From positions 2,011,202-2,075,201 of the forward strand of contig NZ_CM001484.1 in NCBI RefSeq assembly GCF_000243395.2: a stretch of 64,000 nt of DNA, given 5' to 3'. Each line of letters opens with the position of its first letter. Within the stretch, counting starts at the first letter, position 1. Below the pieces are notes generated by a model. The model had not been told where the DNA came from, ran no database searches, and saw only the letters and a program-made list of their open reading frames with translations. Shown here one piece after another: positions 1 to 7,905 of the stretch. A program made the position numbers and the translations under genes. Origin of the DNA: Saccharomonospora glauca K62. Its GTDB lineage: Bacteria > Actinomycetota > Actinomycetes > Mycobacteriales > Pseudonocardiaceae.

Positions 1-978
1 CGCACCGTCTACAAGGAGGGCGCGGAGTACGTGCCGCTGCTACGACGCTCCGCCCGGCTGTGGCGGGAGCTCGAACGGGACACCGGCAGCGCCCTGCTCA
101 CGCTGTGCGGTGGGCTCACGATCGGCCCGCCCGACGACCCGGACGTCGTGGCCGTCCGGGCGTGCGCCGAGGACTGTGGTCTGGACCATGAGGTGATCGA
201 CGCCGCCGAGGCCGCCACCAGGTTCCCGCAGCACCGGTTGGACCCCGACGAGATCGCCGTGTTCGACCCGGCTGCCGGGGTGCTGCGCCCGGAGCCCGCG
301 GTGCAGGCGGCGTTGCGGGCGGCCGAGACCGCGGGTGCCCGGCTGGTGTCGTACCAGCGGGTCGACGACGTCACCGAGACCGCGAGTGGCTGGCGGGTCA
401 GCACCGCCGAGGCCCGCCACGACGTCGACCACGTGGTGTTCGCGCCGGGACCTTGGGCACGGCGGCTGGCCCCCTTGCGGAAACTGCCCGTGCGGGCACG
501 GCTGATCACCGCGTGCTGGTTCGCCGCGCGAGACGTGGCCGCGCACCGCACCGACCGGCTGCCGATCGCGATCCGTCGTCACCGGACGGCCGGATTCTCC
601 TGCTTTCCCTCGCTCGACGGCGTGTCGATCAAGATCGTGCCGCATCACCTCGGTTGGCCCGAGTTGGGCGACCCGGACGACCTGCCGCGTACCGCCGACG
701 TGGAGTTCGTCCGCGGGGCCTCCTCCGCCGCCGAACGGCTGCTGCCCGGCGTGGTCCCGCACCCGATCCGAATCGGCACCTACGTCGAGGGATTCACACC
801 CGACGACCACGCTCTGGTGGGACCGGTTCCCGGCTGCTCCAACGCCACCGTCCTCACCGGATTCTCCGGACACGGTTTCAAACTCGCCCCGGTCTTCGGT
901 GAGCTCGCCGCCGAACTCGTGCTCACCGGCACGACCTCGCACGACATCGACACGCTCGCCCCGTCCCGCTTCGCCTGA
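1..978 (+). CDS. FAD-dependent amine oxidase, sarcosine/N-methyltryptophan oxidase-like (5' partial)
   Basis: The 5' end is cut by the window: the frame is open from base 1 and its first residues (RTVYKEGAEYVPLLRRS) already read as family sequence. The visible part is the C-terminal two thirds of a monomeric sarcosine oxidase/N-methyltryptophan oxidase (DAO superfamily) protein, which would oxidise a secondary amine or amino acid with FAD. The near-terminal block GFSGHGFKLAP is the family's flavin-contacting signature. In sarcosine oxidase a Cys shortly before the TPD motif holds FAD covalently; here the segment is GTYVEGFTPDD with no Cys, so FAD is probably non-covalent. A symporter gene follows 79 bases downstream on the same strand and may bring in the substrate. 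The substrate is not predictable. Confidence 0.85.
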   Translation, partial: RTVYKEGAEYVPLLRRSARLWRELERDTGSALLTLCGGLTIGPPDDPDVVAVRACAEDCGLDHEVIDAAEAATRFPQHRLDPDEIAVFDPAAGVLRPEPAVQAALRAAETAGARLVSYQRVDDVTETASGWRVSTAEARHDVDHVVFAPGPWARRLAPLRKLPVRARLITACWFAARDVAAHRTDRLPIAIRRHRTAGFSCFPSLDGVSIKIVPHHLGWPELGDPDDLPRTADVEFVRGASSAAERLLPGVVPHPIRIGTYVEGFTPDDHALVGPVPGCSNATVLTGFSGHGFKLAPVFGELAAELVLTGTTSHDIDTLAPSRFA

Positions 979-1057
979 GTTCCCACTTCTCGTCTCGCGC
1001 CGACCACGCCGGCAGCACCTTCCGCTCGCTTCCTGCCCACACCCCGGAGGCAGAGTC

Positions 1058-2500
1058 ATGCCCACTGGTTCCCCCGGTCAGATCATCGGAATCGTCCTCG
1101 CCAGTCTCGCCGTGATCGGGTTCGGTCTCGCCATGTCCGTCTACTTCGGACGAAGAGCGAAGACGTCCGCCGACTGGCTCACGGCACGGGAGTCCCTCCC
1201 CCTAATCGTCGTGGTCATCACCCAGTTCGCCACGGCCACCGGAGGCGGCGTCCTCATCGCGCACGTCGGCATCGGTTACCGCTCGGGATGGTCGGTCTTC
1301 GTCTACGAAGCCTGCGTGATCGTGGGTTTCCTGGTGCTGGCGCTGATCGCGCGCTGGCTACGGGAACAGCGGTTCACCACCGTCCCGGACATCGTGACCC
1401 GGTTGTTCGGGGACCACAAACTCGTCACCGCGATCGCCGCACTGGCCGCGCTCGTGGTGCCGTTCGGGTGGTTGGCGACCCAGTTCGTGGCCTTCGCGCA
1501 ACTGTTCGGCCGGCTCACGGGACTGTCACCCACCGTGCTGGTTTTGGTGATCATGGTGGCGTCGTTGCTGTTCGTCCTTCCCGGAGGTCTCACCTCGGTG
1601 GCGTGGACGGACTTCGTCTTCGGCCTCTTCATGATCGTGATGTCGCTCGCCACCGCGTTCTACGCCATCCATCTCGCGGGCGGTTGGTCGGAGATCACCG
1701 CCACCGTGCCCGAGAGGATGTGGAGCCTCGCGGGCCTCACCGCCGCGGGCTGGGAGCAGCTCGTCCTCTGGCTCGCCGCGATCGTTCCGGGAACGCTGAC
1801 CAACCAGCTCTACTACCAGCGGGTGTTCGCCACGAAGAAGGTCACCGACGCGCGGCGGGGGCTCGCCCTGTCCGGGCTGACGATGCTGATCGGCGGCCTC
1901 TACGCCGGATGCCTGGGTTTGGCGGTGCGCGCCATGAACCCTGGGCTGGCGAACGAGGAGGAGGCAACGGGGTGGCTGCTGGCGCGCCTGCCGTCCGTGC
2001 TGCTCATCGTCTTCGGCGCCTTCCTCGTCTCCACCATCGTGTCCACGACCGGCGCGGCCTTGCAGTCGGTGGTCGCCAACCTCACGCGGGACGTCTACCA
2101 GAACATCGTGGGCGGCAAGGCGAGCGAGAGGAAACTTGTGCCGCTGTCGCGCGTGCTCACCGTCGGGGTCTCGGTGCTGGCGGCGGTCCTGGCGATCCTC
2201 TTTCCGAAGGCACTCGACTGGCTCGTGGCCACCTACGCTTACTCGGCCGCCGCGCTCGCCGTGCCGATCTTCGGCGGATACCTGCTGCACCGGCGCCGAC
2301 GACTCACCCCGGCGATCGCGATCGGGAGCATGTTCGCCGGAGTGCTCGGCTGCGGTGTCGCCCACCTCGCCGACACCACCGTGCCGTACGCCGTGTACGG
2401 AATCGGCGCGTCGGCGGTCGCGCTCGTCCTCCTCACCTATCTCGTGGGCGGCCCGAGAAGGCCGTCCCCCGACCACACAGCCACGGAGGTGACGTCATGA
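1058..2500 (+). CDS. Sodium:solute symporter (SSS family)
   Basis: Integral membrane protein of 480 residues with about a dozen hydrophobic helices from the N-terminus onward, matching SSS-family length. Recognisable segments are an early FGRRAKTSADW (the usual region after TM1 in the SSS/PutP family) and a long series of small-residue-rich helices. The ATG at 1058 is chosen because GGAGG lies at 1046-1050 and hydrophobic sequence starts right after it; an upstream in-frame extension overlaps the preceding gene. The stop codon overlaps the ATG of the next gene (ATGA at 2497-2500), so it is translationally coupled to a second FAD oxidoreductase. Context suggests uptake of an amino acid, amine or organic acid oxidised by the flanking enzymes; the exact substrate is unknown. 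Confidence 0.85.
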   Translation: MPTGSPGQIIGIVLASLAVIGFGLAMSVYFGRRAKTSADWLTARESLPLIVVVITQFATATGGGVLIAHVGIGYRSGWSVFVYEACVIVGFLVLALIARWLREQRFTTVPDIVTRLFGDHKLVTAIAALAALVVPFGWLATQFVAFAQLFGRLTGLSPTVLVLVIMVASLLFVLPGGLTSVAWTDFVFGLFMIVMSLATAFYAIHLAGGWSEITATVPERMWSLAGLTAAGWEQLVLWLAAIVPGTLTNQLYYQRVFATKKVTDARRGLALSGLTMLIGGLYAGCLGLAVRAMNPGLANEEEATGWLLARLPSVLLIVFGAFLVSTIVSTTGAALQSVVANLTRDVYQNIVGGKASERKLVPLSRVLTVGVSVLAAVLAILFPKALDWLVATYAYSAAALAVPIFGGYLLHRRRRLTPAIAIGSMFAGVLGCGVAHLADTTVPYAVYGIGASAVALVLLTYLVGGPRRPSPDHTATEVTS

Positions 2501-3672
2501 GAATCGTGGTCGTCGGACTGGGCGTGCTCGGCGCGTCCGCGGCGCGGGCACTGGCACGCGCGGGAGCATCGGTCACCGTGCTGGAACGCACCGGGCCGCT
2601 CGCGGGCACCACGGGCACCACCTTCGCCTGGGTCAACTCGCACGGCAAGGACCCGCGCTCCTACCACGACCTCAACGTGGCCGGGATGGAGGAACACGCG
2701 GCGCTGGCGCGGTCGGGGAAGGGGCAGCTCGCGTGGTTCCACCGGACGGGGAACCTGGAGTGGGCCGAGGACGAGGCGGGGGCCGAGCGGCTCGCCCGGT
2801 CGGTGGCCCGACTGCGGGACCGGGACTACCCGGTGGAGTGGATCACGCCGCGCGCGGCCCGTGACCTCGTCCCGGACCTGCGCGTCCCGGACGGGGTACG
2901 CGACATCGCCTACTACCCGAGCGAGGGGTACGTGCTTCCCCCGCTCCTGCTCGCCGCGTTGTGGGGGGAGGCACGGGACGCCGGGGCCGAGTTGCGGTGT
3001 CCCGCGGAGGTCGTCGGCATCACGGAAGGCCGCGGCGGCGTCCGTGTCGCGTTGGCCGACGGCGACGAGCTACGGGCCGACGCCGTGGTGCTCGCCACGG
3101 GCCGGTGGAGCGAGGCGGTGACCGCGCTCGCGGGCCGCCGGGTCCCGATGGCCTCCCCGGACGTCGCCGGGTCCGCCACGGTCGGCTTCCTGGGCTGGAC
3201 CACGCCCGTGGCCGCCCGCATCGACCGGGTGCTGACCACGCCGAGGCTCAACGTCCGCCCCGACGGCGGTGGCCGCCTCGTGGTGCAGGGCCTGGACCTC
3301 GACGCCCACGCCGACCCCGCCGAGCGACCCGACCCGGACGGCGAGCACGCCCGCACGCTGCTCGCCCGGCTCGCCGATCTGATCGAGGGCACGCGGGGAG
3401 CCCGGCTGGAGTCGTTACGAGTGGGGCAGCGATCCCTGCCCGCCGACGGACACCCGGTGTGCGGGTTTTTGGGCGACAGCAGCCGGGTCTACGTGATGGT
3501 CACGCACAGCGGCATCACGCTCGGGCCGCTGCTCGGCAAGCTGGCGGCGCGGGAAGTGGTGGACGGGCGGCCCAGCGAGCTGCTGGCCGACTTCCGTCCC
3601 CAACGGTGGGAGGGAGTCGACCCCGCCGAGCTTCCTCCCCTGCGGCCCGCTCGGTTCGCCGGTCAACAGTGA
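2497..3672 (+). CDS. FAD-dependent oxidoreductase (DAO/D-amino-acid dehydrogenase-like)
   Basis: A 391-residue cytoplasmic flavoprotein. The N-terminus VVVGLGVLGASAARAL is a Rossmann dinucleotide fold (GxGxxG) followed by an acidic strand end (VLER), typical of the DAO family. A second FAD contact, VVLATGRWS, lies mid-protein and the C-terminal HSGITLGPLLGKLAA block closes the FAD site. The start overlaps the symporter stop by 4 bases. It probably oxidises an imported amine or amino acid. One TTA leucine codon occurs at 3415-3417, rare in such genomes. The gene ends 40 bases before a strong hairpin shared with the convergent TctA-like gene. Substrate undetermined. Confidence 0.85.
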   Translation: MRIVVVGLGVLGASAARALARAGASVTVLERTGPLAGTTGTTFAWVNSHGKDPRSYHDLNVAGMEEHAALARSGKGQLAWFHRTGNLEWAEDEAGAERLARSVARLRDRDYPVEWITPRAARDLVPDLRVPDGVRDIAYYPSEGYVLPPLLLAALWGEARDAGAELRCPAEVVGITEGRGGVRVALADGDELRADAVVLATGRWSEAVTALAGRRVPMASPDVAGSATVGFLGWTTPVAARIDRVLTTPRLNVRPDGGGRLVVQGLDLDAHADPAERPDPDGEHARTLLARLADLIEGTRGARLESLRVGQRSLPADGHPVCGFLGDSSRVYVMVTHSGITLGPLLGKLAAREVVDGRPSELLADFRPQRWEGVDPAELPPLRPARFAGQQ

Positions 3673-3712
3673 GCCGTGGCCCTCGGCGCCACGGGACGCC
3701 GAGGGCCACGGC
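3673..3712. terminator. Bidirectional hairpin between convergent genes
   Basis: Perfect 16-bp inverted repeat (3673-3688 with 3697-3712) and an 8-base loop, starting directly after the stop of the FAD oxidoreductase and ending 6 bases before the stop of the convergent TctA-like gene. There is no U-run on either side, as is common for actinomycete intergenic terminator hairpins. Function is inferred from position and stem strength. Confidence 0.75.
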
Positions 3713-3718
3713 CGGTTC

Positions 3719-5089
3719 CTAGCCGAGCACCAGCGGGAGGAACAGCACCGCCACGTAGTAGGCCATGAACTGCACCCCGGACGTCATGCCGAGGAACTTG
3801 TTGGCCAGACCGCCCACGGCACCGACGGTGACGCTGACGACGAACCCGAGCAGTCCGCCCTCGTACCACGACACCACGGCGATCAGCGCGACGAACGCCC
3901 CGATCAGCGCCTCGTGGCTGATGGTGCGGGACACCCACGCGCTGGCCTTCCGGGCGTAGCGCATCGCGAACGGGTAGGCGATCAGCCCCGCGAGGACGAC
4001 TCCCAGGAGCCCGAAGACGAGGAACTCCCAAGAACCCAACAGCGTGTGCAGGTTGTGCACGCCACCGTCCTCGGCGTCGACGGTGTAGACCGGCGGCGCG
4101 TTGAACAGTGGCGACGCGGGACCCGCCGCCACCGGGCTGAGCGGCAGCCCGAACGCCACCAGCGGGATCAACGCCTCGGCGAGGTACGTCGATTCGGTCG
4201 TGCCGTTCTTCACGGCCATCAGCGTGGACAGCCGCCGGTACGGGTGCTTGATGCGCGAGCCCACGATCTCGCCGGTGAGCACGGTGGCCGCGACGGGGCT
4301 GAGCATGAACGTCGTCGAGGTGGCTCCCGCGGCGACGGCCGTGATGGTGGCCTGGCGTCGGTCGAGCACCCGGAGGGGGTTGGGCCACCACCGGCTGCCG
4401 GTGCCCACGTCCGGGGCGAGCCACACGGCGCGCGTGCCGCTGCGCGGCAGCGTCTCGCGACCCGACCGGGAGGTCGACAGCAGCAGGTCCACCACGAGCG
4501 GGCCGATCGCGATGCCGAGGAAGAAGCTGATCGACAGCGACGAGCCGAGCTGGTCGGACGCCAGCCCGTTGAGCGCGGACACCAGCAGGGCGAACGGCGC
4601 GATCGCGACGACGCTGGCCCACCGGCCGGGGGAGAAGTAGGCGACGAACGCCGCCGCCACCACGAAGACGTACGGCGCGACCGCGGTGATCGGCTCGGCC
4701 AGCGGGGCCAGCAGCGACGCCACTCCCACGGCGATCGGCACGGAGATCAGCGCGGCGAGGAACCCGCCCGCGAGCGCCTTGCGTAGGGCGATGTGCGGCG
4801 CGCCGAGGCGCCGCATCGCGGTGGCGTCGTCGAGCAACGGCACCGCCGTCGTGTCACCCGGAATACCCAGCAGCGTCGTCGGGATCGCGTGGGTCATGTG
4901 CTTGGCGACCGCGCCCGCGATGAAGAACGTCAACACGCCCGCGGGAGGAACTCCTAGGAGCACCACGAGCAGGGTGATCGGGGCCAGGGTGGAGGTCTCG
5001 TCGGTACCGGAGACCAGACCGATGGCGGCGAAGACGACGGCACCGAGCAGCCCCATGCCCAGCGCCCACATCAGGTCAGCGACGATCAC
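3719..5089 (-). CDS. TctA-family permease (tripartite tricarboxylate transporter large subunit)
   Basis: A 456-residue polytopic membrane protein. The segment TTLLGIPGDTTAVPLLDDA, followed by MRRLGAP, resembles the TctA hallmark (NIPG.. then LDGYPMARQG), and the protein has about 10-12 helices; it looks like a divergent PF01970 member. Start is GTG at 5089 because GGAGG (5096-5100) lies 6 bases upstream and the hydrophobic helix follows at once; the open frame continues far upstream over the HMG-CoA lyase gene but that part has no protein character. It overlaps the small membrane gene upstream by 14 bases. No TctC binding protein is in the window. With mevalonate/HMG enzymes in the same operon, import of mevalonate or a related hydroxy acid is a plausible inference. 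Confidence 0.8.
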   Translation of the reverse strand: MIVADLMWALGMGLLGAVVFAAIGLVSGTDETSTLAPITLLVVLLGVPPAGVLTFFIAGAVAKHMTHAIPTTLLGIPGDTTAVPLLDDATAMRRLGAPHIALRKALAGGFLAALISVPIAVGVASLLAPLAEPITAVAPYVFVVAAAFVAYFSPGRWASVVAIAPFALLVSALNGLASDQLGSSLSISFFLGIAIGPLVVDLLLSTSRSGRETLPRSGTRAVWLAPDVGTGSRWWPNPLRVLDRRQATITAVAAGATSTTFMLSPVAATVLTGEIVGSRIKHPYRRLSTLMAVKNGTTESTYLAEALIPLVAFGLPLSPVAAGPASPLFNAPPVYTVDAEDGGVHNLHTLLGSWEFLVFGLLGVVLAGLIAYPFAMRYARKASAWVSRTISHEALIGAFVALIAVVSWYEGGLLGFVVSVTVGAVGGLANKFLGMTSGVQFMAYYVAVLFLPLVLG

Positions 5090-5540
5090 CGCGGTCCTCC
5101 GTTCTCGGGGCGAGGCCGAGTGACCGCATCTCGTCCCGCACGTCCTTCGGCAGTTCGGCGAACGACTCCGGCGTGCCGCCCATCGTCTCCAGCTCCGCCA
5201 GCGCCTCCGCCCTGTCGGTGGAGCCGTCCTCGGCCAGCACCCGCTTCGGCGGGAACAACCGCGTGCACACGGCGGCGCCCACGACACAGCCCGCGAGCCC
5301 GATGAGCAGCGCGTAGCCGCCCGCGAGGGACGACTGCTCCAAGCTCGCCTCCAGGATCGCCTTCGCCCCGAGATAGACGGGCAGGCCGATGGCCACGCAC
5401 ACCACGATCGAGGCGGCGAGATGGCGCAGGTCGACGGCGTCGTTCCAGACGATCCGGTACGGCCCTTCCTCGGGGCGGGAATCCGCCACGGGGCCGGTGT
5501 CCGGGGTGCCGTCACCGGTGACGGCAGGGGTAGTGGCCAC
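5076..5540 (-). CDS. Small membrane protein in TctB position
   Basis: A 154-residue protein with two clear hydrophobic stretches (about residues 38-60 and 72-95) and a charged cytosolic tail. It sits immediately before the TctA-like permease with a 14-base overlap, where TctB normally sits. Canonical TctB has four helices; this one shows two, so it is TctB-like by position rather than by sequence. Start GTG at 5540 has GGAGG at 5546-5550. It follows the HMG-CoA lyase gene after 31 bases, so it belongs to the same operon. It is probably the small subunit of the permease. Confidence 0.65.
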   Translation of the reverse strand: MATTPAVTGDGTPDTGPVADSRPEEGPYRIVWNDAVDLRHLAASIVVCVAIGLPVYLGAKAILEASLEQSSLAGGYALLIGLAGCVVGAAVCTRLFPPKRVLAEDGSTDRAEALAELETMGGTPESFAELPKDVRDEMRSLGLAPRTEDRGDRR

Positions 5541-5571
5541 GGTTTCCTCCGTTGTGATCGGCGTGCTCGCG

Positions 5572-6504
5572 TCAGCCGCCGGTGAGAGCCCGAACGGTAC
5601 GCGAGGGGCTGGGACGACCGAGCTCGGCGGCGAGCCAAACGCTGGTCTCCACGAGCTTGTCGAGGTCGACACCCGTGTCGATGCCGAGCCCGGCGAGCTG
5701 CCACACGAGATCCTCGGTGGCGAGGTTGCCGGTGGCGCTCCGGGCGTAGGGGCAGCCACCGAGTCCGCCCGCCGAGGCGTCCACCACGGTGACGCCCCGG
5801 CGCAGCGCGGTGAGCGTGTTGGCCAGCGCCTGACCGTAGGTGTCGTGGAAGTGCACCGCCAACCGTTGGATCGGAATCCCGGCGTCGACGAGCGCGTCCA
5901 GCACGGCGGCGACCCGGCCGGGGGTGGCGACCCCGATCGTGTCGCCGAGGCTGAGTTCGGTGCAGCCGAGCCGCACGAGCCGTGAGGCGACGTCGACGAC
6001 CCGCTCGACCGGGACCTCCCCTTCCCACGGGTCGCCGAAGCACATGGACAGATACCCTCGCACGCCGAGCCCGGCCTCGCGGGCACGGGCGACGACGGGC
6101 GCGAACATCCGCAGCGCCTCGGCGACGGGGCGGTTGAGGTTCGCCTCGGAGAACGACTCCGTCACGCTGGCGAACACCGCGATGTCGGTGACTCCCAGAT
6201 CGAGCGCCCGGTCCAGGCCGTGTTCGTTGGGCACCAGCACGGGATACCGCACCCCGTCCCGGCGGGACAGCCTCCGCAGCACCTGCTCGGCGTCGGCGAG
6301 CTGCGGCACCCACTTCGGATGCACGAGGCTGGTGGCCTCCACGACCGTGTGCCCGGCGTCGACGAGCCGTTCGATGAACTCCACCTTGACCTCGATGGGC
6401 ACGAGCGCGGCCTCGTTCTGCAGGCCGTCACGGGGACCGACCTCCCAGATCGTCACCCGGCTCGGCAGCCCCTCCAACGGCGTGGTCCCGTAGTCGGTCG
6501 GCAT
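5572..6504 (-). CDS. Hydroxymethylglutaryl-CoA lyase
   Basis: A 310-residue HMGL-like TIM-barrel enzyme that cleaves HMG-CoA to acetoacetate and acetyl-CoA. All hallmark residues are present: GPRDGLQNE with Arg25-Asp26, metal ligands in VHFHDTYG (His218, His220), and the signature GGLGGCPYA with catalytic Cys251. Length matches bacterial MvaB/HMGCL. It lies 28 bases downstream of a class II HMG-CoA reductase, the same pairing as mvaA-mvaB for mevalonate catabolism in Pseudomonas mevalonii. HMG-CoA lyase also serves leucine breakdown, but no leucine-pathway genes are nearby, so the mevalonate route is favoured. Confidence 0.92.
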   Translation of the reverse strand: MPTDYGTTPLEGLPSRVTIWEVGPRDGLQNEAALVPIEVKVEFIERLVDAGHTVVEATSLVHPKWVPQLADAEQVLRRLSRRDGVRYPVLVPNEHGLDRALDLGVTDIAVFASVTESFSEANLNRPVAEALRMFAPVVARAREAGLGVRGYLSMCFGDPWEGEVPVERVVDVASRLVRLGCTELSLGDTIGVATPGRVAAVLDALVDAGIPIQRLAVHFHDTYGQALANTLTALRRGVTVVDASAGGLGGCPYARSATGNLATEDLVWQLAGLGIDTGVDLDKLVETSVWLAAELGRPSPSRTVRALTGG

Positions 6505-6532
6505 GGCACTGACCTTTCGTGGCGCCGCCGGG

Positions 6533-7807
6533 TCAGGCGTTCGCGCGCAGCTCGGCGAGCACGCGCTCGGCGTGGTCGACCCGCACCGCCTTGTCGGCGA
6601 TCAGGCGGGCGACGACGGCCGGCAGTTCCTCCGGCGTGGCTCCCGCCGTGGTCGCGACGTTGCGGGCGTGCAGCGACATGTGCCCGCGCTGGATGCCTTC
6701 GGTGGCCAACGCCCGCACGGCGGCGAGGTTCTGCGCCAAGCCCACGGCGGTGATGATCTCGGCCAGCTCGGTGGCCGAGGACACGCCGAGCACGGACAGC
6801 GCCGCCTTCGCCACGGGGTGTGCCTTCGTGGCGCCCCCGACCAGGCCGACGGCCATGGGCAGCTCCAGGGTCCCCACGAGGTTACCGTCGGCGTCCTTTT
6901 CGAACCTCGACAACGACGTGTAGCGACCGTCGGGGGAGACGGCGTGCGAGTGCGCCCCCGCCTCCACCGCCCGCGTGTCGTTGCCCGTCGCGAGGACCAC
7001 CGCGCTGATGCCGTTCATGATTCCCTTGTTGTGGGTGGCCGCGCGGTAGGGATCGGCCTCCGCGAGCGCGGCGGCGTGCACGATGTCGTCGACGACCGTG
7101 CCGCCCCCGAGCGCGTCGGCGTCGAAGACCGCCCGCGCACGGGCGAGCCGCAGGTCGGCCTTGTTCGTGAGGATGCGCAACAGCGTGCGCCCGCCGGCGA
7201 TCTCCCCGGCTCGGTCGGCAACGGCCTCGGCCATCGTGTTCACGGCGTTGGCTCCCATCGCGTCGCGCACGTCGACGTGCAGGTGCGCCACCACGTACGT
7301 GCCCGCCCGAGACGGCACCAGCCGCACCGTCAGGTCACGCACACCGCCGCCGAGCTTGCCGAGCAGCGGGTCCTGGGAGTCGGCGAGGGCGATGAGTTCG
7401 TCACGATGCTCCAGCAGGCGCAGCCGGGCGCCCTCGGGGTCGGCGACGCCGACGATCTGCACCTGAGCCTGCATGATCGGTGTCGTCGCCGACGTGGTGA
7501 AGCCCCCGTGCACGCGGGCGATCCTGGCGGCGTTGCTGGCCGCGGCCACGACGGAGGCCTCCTCCGTGGCCATCGGCACCAGCAGCTCGCGCCCGTTGAC
7601 CACGAAGTTGGTGGCGATGCCCACGGGGACGCCGAGGACCCCGACGACGTTCTCGATGAGACGGTCGGCGAGGTCGACCCCCAACCCCCGCTCGGGGTCG
7701 AACACCGCCAGCGACTGCGGGTCGATCTCGGCCGTCTCGGCGACGCGGGCACGCCGTTCGGAGACGGAGAGATCGCGGAAACCCGGAATCCGGCTGGTGC
7801 GCGGCAT
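6533..7807 (-). CDS. mvaA: Hydroxymethylglutaryl-CoA reductase, class II (degradative type)
   Basis: A 424-residue class II HMG-CoA reductase. Visible class II features are the substrate motif ENVVGVLGVP (52-61), Glu83 in TEEASVVAAASN, Lys261 in HNKGIMNG, Asp277 in ATGNDTRA and His376 in GHMSLHARN, matching the catalytic Glu/Lys/Asp/His set of the P. mevalonii enzyme. It interconverts mevalonate + CoA and HMG-CoA. The ATG at 7807 is chosen for the upstream GGGAGGA and because the protein aligns from PRTSRIPGF. It is first of the operon mvaA-lyase-TctB-like-TctA, 98 bases downstream of a PucR-type regulator gene. Pairing with the lyase argues for catabolism; a biosynthetic role cannot be excluded. 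Confidence 0.92.
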   Translation of the reverse strand: MPRTSRIPGFRDLSVSERRARVAETAEIDPQSLAVFDPERGLGVDLADRLIENVVGVLGVPVGIATNFVVNGRELLVPMATEEASVVAAASNAARIARVHGGFTTSATTPIMQAQVQIVGVADPEGARLRLLEHRDELIALADSQDPLLGKLGGGVRDLTVRLVPSRAGTYVVAHLHVDVRDAMGANAVNTMAEAVADRAGEIAGGRTLLRILTNKADLRLARARAVFDADALGGGTVVDDIVHAAALAEADPYRAATHNKGIMNGISAVVLATGNDTRAVEAGAHSHAVSPDGRYTSLSRFEKDADGNLVGTLELPMAVGLVGGATKAHPVAKAALSVLGVSSATELAEIITAVGLAQNLAAVRALATEGIQRGHMSLHARNVATTAGATPEELPAVVARLIADKAVRVDHAERVLAELRANA

Positions 7808-7876
7808 GGAAGTCCTCCCACTTCGGTGTGGCTGCGTTCGACTCGCCACACGCTAAGCCGCAGTGGCCCCCGAGAG

Positions 7877-7895
7877 TATGGACCGGGAATCCATA
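7877..7895. promoter_or_regulatory. Inverted repeat upstream of mvaA, candidate operator
   Basis: TATGGA-N7-TCCATA, perfect 6-base arms, lies 70-88 bases upstream of the mvaA start in the 98-base gap after the PucR-like regulator gene, within the only AT-rich patch of that gap. Position suggests an operator for the neighbouring regulator; no binding data support this. Confidence 0.4.
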
Positions 7896-7905
7896 TTTTC
7901 CGGGA

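Noticed and set aside
5090-6313. Upstream extension of the TctA-like frame to an 864-codon open frame
   Set aside because: It runs across the HMG-CoA lyase gene in another frame and has Arg/Ala-rich composition without motifs; the GTG at 5089 with GGAGG explains the gene.
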